64,000 bases of DNA from G020353115 sp964389685 (GTDB taxonomy: Bacteria; Bacteroidota; Bacteroidia; Bacteroidales; VadinHA17). Of the stretch, positions 54,051 through 62,551 are shown piece after piece. The notes beneath the pieces were generated by a model. That model had not been told where the DNA came from and made no database searches. It saw only the letters and a program-made list of their open reading frames with translations. The stretch is from NCBI GenBank assembly GCA_964389685.1, contig CAYMFM010000015.1:3663-67662 (forward strand), in the 5' to 3' direction. A program made the position numbers and the translations under genes. Positions within the stretch are counted from its first letter, which is position 1. Every line of letters starts with the position of its first letter.

Positions 54051-55757
54051 TCATGGACCCTGAGGATTTCTTATCTTTTCCCGGGAATGGCGTAACTTTT
54101 CAACGACGTCTCTTCTTTCCTTTAATGTAACGACTTCTTTTTCAAGAGATTGAGCATAATACCATTCAGCCTGTAGATATTCTTTCCGTGCCATATGGAG
54201 ATCACCAACTAGTGAATAGACCTGGTAAAAATCGGGATTCGAGCGGATAAAAATTTCTGTCTTTTCCAAATTCCAGTTTCCCTTTCCTTTCCTGCGGATG
54301 ATTTGGTTAATCTCTTTTCGCATGCTCTGGAATATCAAATAATTCTGATATTCCTGGCTGAACAGAAAGGTATCAGCAGAAAGTGTCAGGTTGGTATCGA
54401 TAATTACCCTGTTTTCTGTAAGTGGTGCAAATTTAGTAAATACATCATCCAGATCATATGCAAGGTATTGGCCCAGTTGGTATGGGTTGGCAGAAATCCA
54501 AACCTTCCTTTCTTCCGGTTTAAAAATGATGGAATGATGTGCGATCAACTGGTTAATCGCTTTTTCATTTCCCAGACCGATTTTTTTATCATGAATACCA
54601 TTCCGGTCTCTTAAAATATCTGCCATCTTCTGCGGGGAGATTCGTTGATATCGATCAATCAGTTCCATTAGCCTCATGGACCGGTATTGAGATGAACTCT
54701 CCTCAATGTTTTGAAGATTTAAACTGTCGGTTTTAAAAAAATCGCTTTGGAAGTGGTTGGCACAGGTAATAAAATTCGTATCGGGAAGGTACAGTGCATA
54801 TTTATCTGGTGTTTTCTCGATAATGGCTGTTTTGTTGTCTTCGGCGGATCCGATCATGATGGATTCAGAAACAAAGATCTCAGTCGTGCTGGCTATATTA
54901 AAAGCTTCCTCAATGTTTTTAGCATATTGAAGGATCTCACGGGTTAAGATGGTTATGGGTGTTTTGGCTTTTCCAGGGATGGTAGATTTTGCAGCATTGA
55001 TGGTGACCGACAATCCTTTTTCATTCATGCCAGAGACTGCGCCGATCATACCCCCCCAGGTTACCGTCATAAACCGGTATCCCTGGTCGGGATTGGTAAA
55101 TGAGATAATCTTGTTTTTAGCAAAATCATCTCCAAAATAGAAATCAAAATTCCTGCCATGGATGAGCGATGAGTCTGAGGATTTCCCATTCCATACAGAA
55201 AAGGAGGTGCATTCGACAAGCTGGAAATCCTGTAATGCATGACCCATATCATGTGCTGCATGATAATTCAGGATCCGCTGGTAGGCATTGCCGATATAAT
55301 CAAACTCATGGGAAGCTGAAAGCGAAACACCATAGATTTCATTCAAAAATTCAGGCTTTATATATTTGTCCAGGTCCCTGTTAAACCAGCTGATAAAAAT
55401 TTTGAGGAACCGGAGATATAGTTTTGAGGGAACGATGTGTTCAATTTGCTGAATGAAATATTGTTCCTGTTCATGGATCAGTTCACGCGTAAGTTTTCCG
55501 TTAAACACCCCTCTTTCGAATGCACTGCCTTCGGTATAGAGTTCATAGATCCCCGCACTGTTTTTCTTTAACCAGTTGTTCTTAATTCTGAATACCCCGT
55601 CAACGGATTGTGTTATCTCCAATTCAGTAATGCCTGTATCGGCGGGAGAGGGACAGGGAAGAGTTGTAACTTTCTGCAGGATGAATAGTCCGACAATCAT
55701 TACGATCAGTATCGTCCCCAGGGTAGCTCCTATCCATTTAATAATGCGTTTCATCAC
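54051..55757 (-). CDS. C45-family autoproteolytic acyltransferase/hydrolase-like protein
   Basis: A 568-aa membrane-anchored NTN-hydrolase-like protein. A transmembrane helix (residues 8-27) is followed by a long region and the processing/catalytic Cys in LVECTSFSVWNG (Cys 183), HGRNFDFYFGDD, TVTWGGMIGAVSGMNEKGLS and ITCANHFQSDFF, the pattern of acyl-CoA:6-aminopenicillanic acid acyltransferase homologues. A TPR-like tail (VYSLVGDLHMARKEYLQAEW) ends the protein. Such proteins form or cleave amide bonds; related genes occur near polyene pigment clusters. The start ATG (55757 or 55754) almost abuts the stop of the CrtI-like gene. Confidence 0.85.
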   Translation of the reverse strand: MMKRIIKWIGATLGTILIVMIVGLFILQKVTTLPCPSPADTGITELEITQSVDGVFRIKNNWLKKNSAGIYELYTEGSAFERGVFNGKLTRELIHEQEQYFIQQIEHIVPSKLYLRFLKIFISWFNRDLDKYIKPEFLNEIYGVSLSASHEFDYIGNAYQRILNYHAAHDMGHALQDFQLVECTSFSVWNGKSSDSSLIHGRNFDFYFGDDFAKNKIISFTNPDQGYRFMTVTWGGMIGAVSGMNEKGLSVTINAAKSTIPGKAKTPITILTREILQYAKNIEEAFNIASTTEIFVSESIMIGSAEDNKTAIIEKTPDKYALYLPDTNFITCANHFQSDFFKTDSLNLQNIEESSSQYRSMRLMELIDRYQRISPQKMADILRDRNGIHDKKIGLGNEKAINQLIAHHSIIFKPEERKVWISANPYQLGQYLAYDLDDVFTKFAPLTENRVIIDTNLTLSADTFLFSQEYQNYLIFQSMRKEINQIIRRKGKGNWNLEKTEIFIRSNPDFYQVYSLVGDLHMARKEYLQAEWYYAQSLEKEVVTLKERRDVVEKLRHSREKIRNPQGP

Positions 55758-55759
55758 GT

Positions 55760-57271
55760 TCAGTAGTTTAGTATTTTGTCAATCAGTGAGGGTGATTTCA
55801 TAAACTCGGAGCAGGTCAGAATAGAGCTGATGGTAACCCCAAGGATACCGTGCAGGTCAAGATTTTGTCCGGCCAGGAAAAGGTTTGGAATTTTTGTTCG
55901 GGGTGAAATGAATGTTTGCAGTGGGTTTCTGCAGTCTTTCATGACACCATATATTGATCCATCTTTTGTTCCCAGGTAATCCCGAAATGTTAAGGGGGAA
56001 GAGGTGGTAAAAGAAACGACATTATCCGATAGTCCGGGAATAATCTCTTCCGCGGCTTTGATTAGTTTTAATCCCTTCTGCTGTTTGAATTCGAGATAAT
56101 CTTTGCCTCTGTCACCAGGCCTGGATACCGTATTAAATGTATTGCTCCACCTGTTTACATCTGAAAAATTCATATAGCTCATGAGGGTAATCCCCTCAGC
56201 AAACCCATCAGGCCCTCTGTTGGGTGACATAAAAACAACCACTACCATGGGCCAGTTGTCTTCCCGGTAGCGATGGCAATTCCACACATTATTCTGCCGG
56301 TAATGATACCGGTTGTAATTCCAGAATTCGAGGAAACTTTTTTTCAGGATTGCATTAACGATAAATACTGAAGTCGTATTTTGCAGGGATTTGATCCGTT
56401 TTTTATATGATTTTCTGATCATCCCCGGATCGATCATTTCCATGGTTTCGGCAGGGTGAATATTGGATATGAATTGATCAGCCTTAAGTTGCTGCTCATT
56501 TTCGAGAACGACAGACTCGATCATTCCGTTTTTTACCACGAACTTTTCAACAGCTGTATTCAAATAAAAGACTCCCCGGTTTTGTTTTATCAGTTTCATC
56601 AGATGAGTGGCAATTTGTGAGCCCCCACCTTCACATCTCCATGCACTTTCAATATACGAATTGTTAATCAGAGCATGCAAATAGAAAGGAGCCGTCTCGG
56701 GTTCTCCGGCATACAAAGGATTGGTCGCTGCCAGTACCATCTGTAATTTTTGATTGGAGGTGATTGAATCAATATACTCCTTTGCATTCAGCTCTTCAAA
56801 TGTGGCTCCAAGTTCTTTTTTTCTTCTATTGGTCAGATTGTATAATGGGAAATAACCACACATCTCATGCAATTTGTCAATATACCGGGTTAATGCCCTC
56901 TTTTCACCCGGGAAAAAGGGGAGAAGATTATGGATGAAACGGTTGTGACCCTGGGAAAGGGGGTATTCATTCTGATCACCGGAAAAGGTTATCCGGTCAA
57001 ATCCGTTCTCATCCAGCCTGCTAACCTTTAGATTGTCATGTATTTCTACATATTTGAAAAGCTGGTAAAGGTTTTGCCCGGGTGCAAAGCCTCCAAAATA
57101 GTGTACCCCGACGTCAAACCTGACACCATCCCTGACATAGGTTTGTAATGCCCCCCCGATTTTGTCATTCTTTTCAACCAGGCACACCTTATACCCTTCC
57201 TTACTCAGAATGGCACCGCATAGCAAACCTCCCAGTCCGCTTCCAACAACTATTACATCATACTTTTTCAT
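55760..57271 (-). CDS. FAD-dependent phytoene desaturase/retinol saturase-like oxidoreductase
   Basis: A 503-aa flavoprotein of the CrtI/CrtISO superfamily. The dinucleotide-binding motif is DVIVVGSGLGGLLCGAILSK with EKNDKIGG at residues 30-37; DVGVHYFGGFAPGQ, and the C-terminal FAD motif NLFLAGQNLDLHGILGVTIS. These enzymes desaturate, saturate or isomerise polyenes; relatives are found in flexirubin/aryl-polyene-type clusters. No phytoene synthase or other carotenoid gene is present in the window, so carotenoid synthesis is not supported. It is the first gene of the minus-strand unit, divergent from the GT2-DUF2062 gene. Confidence 0.9.
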   Translation of the reverse strand: MKKYDVIVVGSGLGGLLCGAILSKEGYKVCLVEKNDKIGGALQTYVRDGVRFDVGVHYFGGFAPGQNLYQLFKYVEIHDNLKVSRLDENGFDRITFSGDQNEYPLSQGHNRFIHNLLPFFPGEKRALTRYIDKLHEMCGYFPLYNLTNRRKKELGATFEELNAKEYIDSITSNQKLQMVLAATNPLYAGEPETAPFYLHALINNSYIESAWRCEGGGSQIATHLMKLIKQNRGVFYLNTAVEKFVVKNGMIESVVLENEQQLKADQFISNIHPAETMEMIDPGMIRKSYKKRIKSLQNTTSVFIVNAILKKSFLEFWNYNRYHYRQNNVWNCHRYREDNWPMVVVVFMSPNRGPDGFAEGITLMSYMNFSDVNRWSNTFNTVSRPGDRGKDYLEFKQQKGLKLIKAAEEIIPGLSDNVVSFTTSSPLTFRDYLGTKDGSIYGVMKDCRNPLQTFISPRTKIPNLFLAGQNLDLHGILGVTISSILTCSEFMKSPSLIDKILNY

Positions 57272-57433
57272 TTTAGGCTCTTTCCACTATAGTAAGGATT
57301 TTCTGATTTACAATCAATTGTGTTATCTTTTTAACGGATAACCGGTTAAAATGCGTTCCTAATATAATGAATTCAGATCAATTAATTTTTCCGGTTATCT
57401 GTGAAAAACCGGTGATAAGATTATTTTTGTAGC
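57272..57433. promoter_or_regulatory. Divergent promoter region between the CrtI-like and GT2 operons
   Basis: The 162 bases contain three copies of a CCGGTTAT-like motif: ATAACCGG (57338-57345), CCGGTTAT (57391-57398) and CCGGTGAT (57409-57416); the last two also form an inverted CCGGTT/AACCGG pair (57391-57412). TATTTTTG (57422-57429) fits -7 for the plus strand but ends 4 bp before the ATG, implying a leaderless message if used. The motif cluster could be an operator; the binding protein is unknown. Confidence 0.4.
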
Positions 57434-58654
57434 ATGGAAGTGAACAGGAAATATCAGAATCTCTTCAGGGAAAAGAAGTGCTGTGTGATCATTCCCACAT
57501 ACAATAATTCTGATACCCTTCCGGACCTCATTGAAGAAGTTAGCCGGTACACGCGTCAGGTCATTGTGGTAAATGACGGATCGACGGATAAAACGCAAAC
57601 GCTGCTGGAAAATGGCTTAAACAAAAAGGTTAATGTCGTTGATTACCCGAGGAACAGAGGGAAGGGGTATGCCATAAAAAAAGGATTTTTACGGGCGATG
57701 GACCTGGGATATGAGTATGCCATTACCATAGATTCTGATGGACAGCACCTCCCTGCTGACCTGCCACACTTTATAAACCGCCTTTCCCAAAATGGAAGTT
57801 CCATTGTGGTTGGTGAGCGAAGAATGCCGGGAAAGAACGTTCCAGCCAAGAATACATTTGCCAATAAATTCTCGAACTTTTGGTTCCGGCTTTATACAGG
57901 TAAGAAAATCCCTGATACTCAATGTGGATACAGGCTTTATCCTTTGAAGTATTTACAGGATATAACGTTTTATTCCACAAAATATGAGTTTGAGGTGGAA
58001 ATATTGGTCCGTTCATCCTGGAATGGGATTGGAATAGACTCGGTTCCTGTCGATGTTTACTATCCTCCGCAAGAAAAACGGGTCACACATTTTCGGCCCA
58101 TACGGGATTTTTTGCGGATCAGTGTGCTGAATACAATCCTGTTTTTTGTTGCATTTTTTTACATAAAACCATTCAAATTTGTCCGGGAATTTAAACGAAA
58201 GGGATTTAAGCGCTCAATGCAGGAACTGTTTCTTACTCCAAGTGATTCGAATTTAAAACTCTCACTGTCTGTAACCCTCGGTATATTTTGTGGAATACTG
58301 CCCATCTGGGGATGGCAGCTTGCCATTGCCATCTTTCTTGCATATCTCTTCAAAATGAATAAACCGATCGTTATTACCACTGCAAATATCAGTATCCCCC
58401 CCATGATCCCTATTGTCCTGTATTTCAGTTATAAAACAGGTGGAATAATTCTTGGCAATGGATCCGCAGCGATAAAATTCAGCGGACATATTGATTTTGA
58501 TGTAGTATTGGCCAATATTTTTCAATATGTAATTGGGAGTCTTGTTTTTGGTGCGTTACTGGCTTTGTTTCTGGGAGGAATTACCTTCTTGAGCCTCTCT
58601 TTTTTCAGGAGGAATAGAAGGAATCCGAATGAATTGAAGCAAGTCCATGGATAA
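57434..58654 (+). CDS. Family 2 glycosyltransferase fused to DUF2062
   Basis: A 406-aa two-domain protein. Residues about 12-230 are a GT2 enzyme: CCVIIPTYNNSDTLPDLIEE, VVNDGSTDKTQ, IDSDGQHLPADL (DXD-type), DTQCGYRLYP. Residues about 250-395 are a DUF2062 membrane domain: LKLSLSVTLGIFCGILPIWG, NKPIVITTANISIPPMIPIV. GT2-DUF2062 fusions are common in aryl-polyene and flexirubin clusters of Bacteroidota and are assumed to add a polar or sugar group at the membrane. First gene of the plus-strand operon with the MMPL fusion and PlsC-type genes. Confidence 0.9.
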   Translation: MEVNRKYQNLFREKKCCVIIPTYNNSDTLPDLIEEVSRYTRQVIVVNDGSTDKTQTLLENGLNKKVNVVDYPRNRGKGYAIKKGFLRAMDLGYEYAITIDSDGQHLPADLPHFINRLSQNGSSIVVGERRMPGKNVPAKNTFANKFSNFWFRLYTGKKIPDTQCGYRLYPLKYLQDITFYSTKYEFEVEILVRSSWNGIGIDSVPVDVYYPPQEKRVTHFRPIRDFLRISVLNTILFFVAFFYIKPFKFVREFKRKGFKRSMQELFLTPSDSNLKLSLSVTLGIFCGILPIWGWQLAIAIFLAYLFKMNKPIVITTANISIPPMIPIVLYFSYKTGGIILGNGSAAIKFSGHIDFDVVLANIFQYVIGSLVFGALLALFLGGITFLSLSFFRRNRRNPNELKQVHG

Positions 58655-58699
58655 TCGAGTGTTGCTGGTTGCCAACTAAAGATCTATACAGACGATGAT

Positions 58700-61600
58700 A
58701 TGGGTAATTTCATGACCCGGTTTTTTATTAATTTTTTTCATTTTTTCAGGAACAGGAAGATCTTTCTGAGCATGATCTTTCTGATCCTGTTTGTTGTTTC
58801 CGGTTTTTTTATTTTAGGGCTCTCTTTTGAAGAGGATATCACCCGGATTATGCCCAAAGATAAACAACTGGATCAGGTTGGTAAGGTATACCGTAAGTTT
58901 GACTTCATCGACAAGCTTGTCATTACCGTATCGCCAGCCGATTCGGGAAGGAATATTGATCCGGATCGTTTAATAGAATATGCCGATATGCTGGCGGATT
59001 CTATAAAACAAACACTCTATCCTGATTATACCACAGAGGTATTGGTATCGGCCGGTGAAGAACAGGTTTTGGAAATCTACGATTTCATACACAAACACTT
59101 GCCGCTATTTCTGGATGAAGGGGATTATCTGGTGATCGACAGCCTGATCCGGGAGGAATCAATCCATCAGGGTGTAAAAAAAAATTACCGGATGCTCGTC
59201 TCCCCGGCGAGTTCAATATTTAAGAAATTTATTGTGCTCGATCCGCTGAATTTTACACCCCTGGCACTTGCCAAACTGGAAGAATTTCAGGTTGCAGAGA
59301 ATTTCGTAATGCATGAGGATCATTTTTTTACCAGCAACCTGAAACACCTGTTTATTTTTATCACTCCGGCACATCCATCCAGCGAATCAAAAATGAATAA
59401 CCATTTGATTCAGGCCATTGATGAGCATATTGGTCTGCTGGAAGATAAAATGGGAGATGTGACAGCTGAATATTATGGTGGTGTTGCCGTTGCTGTATGC
59501 AATGCCAACCGAATAAAAAAGGACATAGCGGTAACCATTAGCATTGCTGTCATCTTAATCCTGTTAATGATTGGTCTTTTTTTCCGGCGATTTGTACTCT
59601 TTTTTGTTATTTTTCTTCCGGCAATCTTTGGGGCAATCCTCTCGCTTTCTATCCTTTCCTTTGTCTCGCATGGTGTTTCAGCGATCTCTCTGGCAATCGG
59701 ATCAGTATTGCTTGGAATAACCATTGATTATGGCCTGCACTTCTTTACCCATTACAAACACGTTCGATCGGTTGAAAAAGTGCTTGATGATATCGCTTCA
59801 CCCGTGCTGATGAGCAGTATAACCACCGGATCTGCATTTCTTTGCCTCTTGTTGATTGCATCCGATGTACTTAAGGATCTTGGACTTTTTGCAGCATTTA
59901 GTGTATTTATCGCTTCCCTGTTTTCTTTACTGGTACTGCCTCACTTCATTAAAAAAGAACCCGGAAATGATAGTAAACTCCACATGGGGCTGATTCACAA
60001 AATATCCGCAATACCATTTGATAAAAACGGGTATGTCATCGGTGCGGTTTTTATCATTTCATTCCTTTCTCTCTTTTTCTTTCGGAAGGTCGGATTTGAG
60101 GGGAATATGTATGCAATGAACTATATGTCTGATGAATTAACAACAGCTGAAGCCAATTTAAGTCAACTTACCGACTTGACCCTGAATTCAACCTATATTG
60201 TGACAAGAGGAAAAGATTTCAATGAAGCATTGTGCAGCAATGAAAAACTATTGCCTGAATTAGAGAAGTTAAAAGAGGAGAATCTAATAAGTAATTACCT
60301 CTCTCTAAGTTCATTTTTTGTCTCCGACTCGATACAGGAAGAGAGGATTGAAAGGTGGAAACAATACTGGTCTGGGGGCAAGAAGGAAACATTGTTGTCT
60401 AATCTGGTTTCTGCCGGATCTCAATACCATTTTAAAGAGAGTGCTTTTGATGGTGTCAGGAGCTTGATCGATCGGGAATACCGGCCCATTTCCGGGAAAG
60501 AGTTTTTGAAACTCGATCTTGCGGTTTTTGAGAATTGGATCTCCGAATCTGAAGATGAAGTTTACATTGCCAACCAGGTTAAGATTGACAGGGAACAGCG
60601 ACATCTAATTTATTCCCGGTTCGGGGATGATGAAGTCATTATTTTTGATAAATCCTTTATAACAGACAAGCTGATTGAGGTGCTGAAATCGAATTTTAAG
60701 TTTCTTCTTATCGTTTCAATGAGTTTGGTGTTCTCTTTCCTTCTTCTCTATTTTGGCAGGATAGAGTTAGCTACAATCGGTTTTATACCCATCCTGTTAA
60801 GCTGGTTATGGACACTGGGTATCATGGGTATGATGGGCATTCAGTTTACCATCTTTAACATCATCATTTCAACCTTTATTTTTGGTCTTGGAATAGATTA
60901 CTCCCTCTTCATTATGCGTGGGTTGTTGCAGGAGTTTAAATTCGGTTATCAAAATTTCAATTCCTATAAAACATCCATTCTTCTATCTGCAACAACAACT
61001 GTCATTGGGATCGGGGTTTTACTGTTTGCAAAACATCCTGCTTTGAAATCCATAGCTGCTGTATCTGTCGTGGGGATCATCAGCGTTATTATCATCTCAT
61101 TTACCGTTCAACCCATCTTGTTTCGGTGGCTTCTATCCCGCAGAAGTGCCGAAAAATTATACCCGATTACATTTGTGGAAGCGATTGTATCATTTTACAG
61201 AATACTGATATTGACCCTGTTCCATGTTGTTTTTGTTTTATTGGTTATCCCGATCTATGTTCTACCTGTAGGCAGGAATAGACGATACAGGTTTTTAGTT
61301 GAGCTGATCCATTATTGTTCGAAAGGAATACTTTTTTCCGTAGGATTCTCAAGAAGAAAGAACCTTCTCTTTTCAGGTTTACCGTTGACTCCCGGCATTT
61401 ACGCATTCACTGCTGAACCGGTTTGGAGTCAACTGGTTCTTCACGCGCTGAAGAGAAGGGTGGTAATCTATGAGCCGGAAAACCAACAGGGAGAAAAGCG
61501 GCTTGATCTGTTTTTCGGAATCCCGAGGAGGTTATTTAACCATTTCTTTCCGGACGGGAATCCCGATAACGAAAACAATAACGCCATATCTATCGTGTAT

Positions 61601-62551
61601 GCTGTTCCATTACCTGGTCATTCAACTGACCCTTATCCACGGGTTGATGCAAAACTGATACATCTTGCCAGGTTGACCGGGATGAGTGTTATTCCCATGT
61701 TTTTTTTCAGGGCCAGTGCCTGTTTTGATGGAAGAGCTTCCTTCTTGTTACCGGATAAAATCAGAATAACCCATGCAGAACCCATATCACTGGCGGAAAA
61801 AAACAGGAATGCCTTGGTTTCAGTGGAGATCGGGGAGATCAATGAACGAATAGGAATCCAGTTTGAACAGTTCACAGGCAGATTGAGAACCCCTGATATT
61901 CTCAGGAGGGGTTTCATAAAAAATTATATTTTTAAAGGACCTGTGCTTGAATGGTATATGAAAGTTAAGATTCGCCTGGAGAAGAATTACACCCTGTTTC
62001 ATGAATTGCTGCCGGGAGAAGGTGCCATAACTGATATCGGATGTGGTTATGGGTCCATGACCTACATGTTGAGTATCCTTACACCCGGTCGTACATTAAC
62101 AGGCATTGATTATGACGAGGAAAAAATTGCTGTTGCCAATCATTGTCAGGCAAAAAGCAACCGGATTGTATTTACTCATGGAAACATTAATGAGATAGAT
62201 CTACCGGAAAGCAACGCCTTTATTCTGAGCGATGTGTTGCACTATATGCCCTTTGATATGCAGGAAAAACTGATCCATCGGTGTGCCGAAAAGCTTGCAC
62301 CCGAAGGCAGGGTTATCATACGGGAAGGTGATGCGGAATTGAAATCAAGACATTTTTTAACCAGGCTATCTGAATTTTTTTCCACCCGGTTGGCATTTAA
62401 TAAGACCCTGGATGAGAAACGAGACCTGTTCTTTCCTACAAGAACCGGGCTGATCAATATTTTATCGAAACAGAAATTCACAGTTGAAGTGATCGATAAT
62501 ACACGGCATACATCCAATTTGATCTATATCGCAAAACGAACAACATCATGA
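58700..62551 (+). CDS. MMPL transporter-acyltransferase(degenerate)-methyltransferase fusion
   Basis: A 1283-aa protein. Residues about 1-870 form an MMPL/RND-type transporter with two sets of six helices, each with a periplasmic domain (first transmembrane block about 270-420, second about 665-820, including SFITDKLIEVLKSNFKFLLI before it). Residues about 885-1070 resemble a PlsC acyltransferase but the NHX4D and FPEGT motifs are replaced (YAFTAEPVWSQL; AVPLPGHSTD). Residues about 1090-1283 are a SAM methyltransferase with motif I ITDIGCGYGSMTYM near 1110. Similar three-part fusions occur in flexirubin-type clusters and are thought to export and modify the lipidic pigment. The last 4 bases overlap the next gene (ATGA). 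Confidence 0.9.
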   Translation: MGNFMTRFFINFFHFFRNRKIFLSMIFLILFVVSGFFILGLSFEEDITRIMPKDKQLDQVGKVYRKFDFIDKLVITVSPADSGRNIDPDRLIEYADMLADSIKQTLYPDYTTEVLVSAGEEQVLEIYDFIHKHLPLFLDEGDYLVIDSLIREESIHQGVKKNYRMLVSPASSIFKKFIVLDPLNFTPLALAKLEEFQVAENFVMHEDHFFTSNLKHLFIFITPAHPSSESKMNNHLIQAIDEHIGLLEDKMGDVTAEYYGGVAVAVCNANRIKKDIAVTISIAVILILLMIGLFFRRFVLFFVIFLPAIFGAILSLSILSFVSHGVSAISLAIGSVLLGITIDYGLHFFTHYKHVRSVEKVLDDIASPVLMSSITTGSAFLCLLLIASDVLKDLGLFAAFSVFIASLFSLLVLPHFIKKEPGNDSKLHMGLIHKISAIPFDKNGYVIGAVFIISFLSLFFFRKVGFEGNMYAMNYMSDELTTAEANLSQLTDLTLNSTYIVTRGKDFNEALCSNEKLLPELEKLKEENLISNYLSLSSFFVSDSIQEERIERWKQYWSGGKKETLLSNLVSAGSQYHFKESAFDGVRSLIDREYRPISGKEFLKLDLAVFENWISESEDEVYIANQVKIDREQRHLIYSRFGDDEVIIFDKSFITDKLIEVLKSNFKFLLIVSMSLVFSFLLLYFGRIELATIGFIPILLSWLWTLGIMGMMGIQFTIFNIIISTFIFGLGIDYSLFIMRGLLQEFKFGYQNFNSYKTSILLSATTTVIGIGVLLFAKHPALKSIAAVSVVGIISVIIISFTVQPILFRWLLSRRSAEKLYPITFVEAIVSFYRILILTLFHVVFVLLVIPIYVLPVGRNRRYRFLVELIHYCSKGILFSVGFSRRKNLLFSGLPLTPGIYAFTAEPVWSQLVLHALKRRVVIYEPENQQGEKRLDLFFGIPRRLFNHFFPDGNPDNENNNAISIVYAVPLPGHSTDPYPRVDAKLIHLARLTGMSVIPMFFFRASACFDGRASFLLPDKIRITHAEPISLAEKNRNALVSVEIGEINERIGIQFEQFTGRLRTPDILRRGFIKNYIFKGPVLEWYMKVKIRLEKNYTLFHELLPGEGAITDIGCGYGSMTYMLSILTPGRTLTGIDYDEEKIAVANHCQAKSNRIVFTHGNINEIDLPESNAFILSDVLHYMPFDMQEKLIHRCAEKLAPEGRVIIREGDAELKSRHFLTRLSEFFSTRLAFNKTLDEKRDLFFPTRTGLINILSKQKFTVEVIDNTRHTSNLIYIAKRTTS

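Noticed and set aside
55760..57271. Carotenoid biosynthesis gene
   Set aside because: The CrtI-like fold is clear, but no phytoene synthase, cyclase or other carotenoid gene is present; polyene or aryl-lipid modification fits the neighbours better.
52451..57402. GTTATCTGT present both at the HTH operon start (52451-52459) and in the CrtI/GT2 promoter (57394-57402)
   Set aside because: A 9-base match is expected by chance about once for any such word in a 64-kb window on two strands; not used as evidence of shared control.
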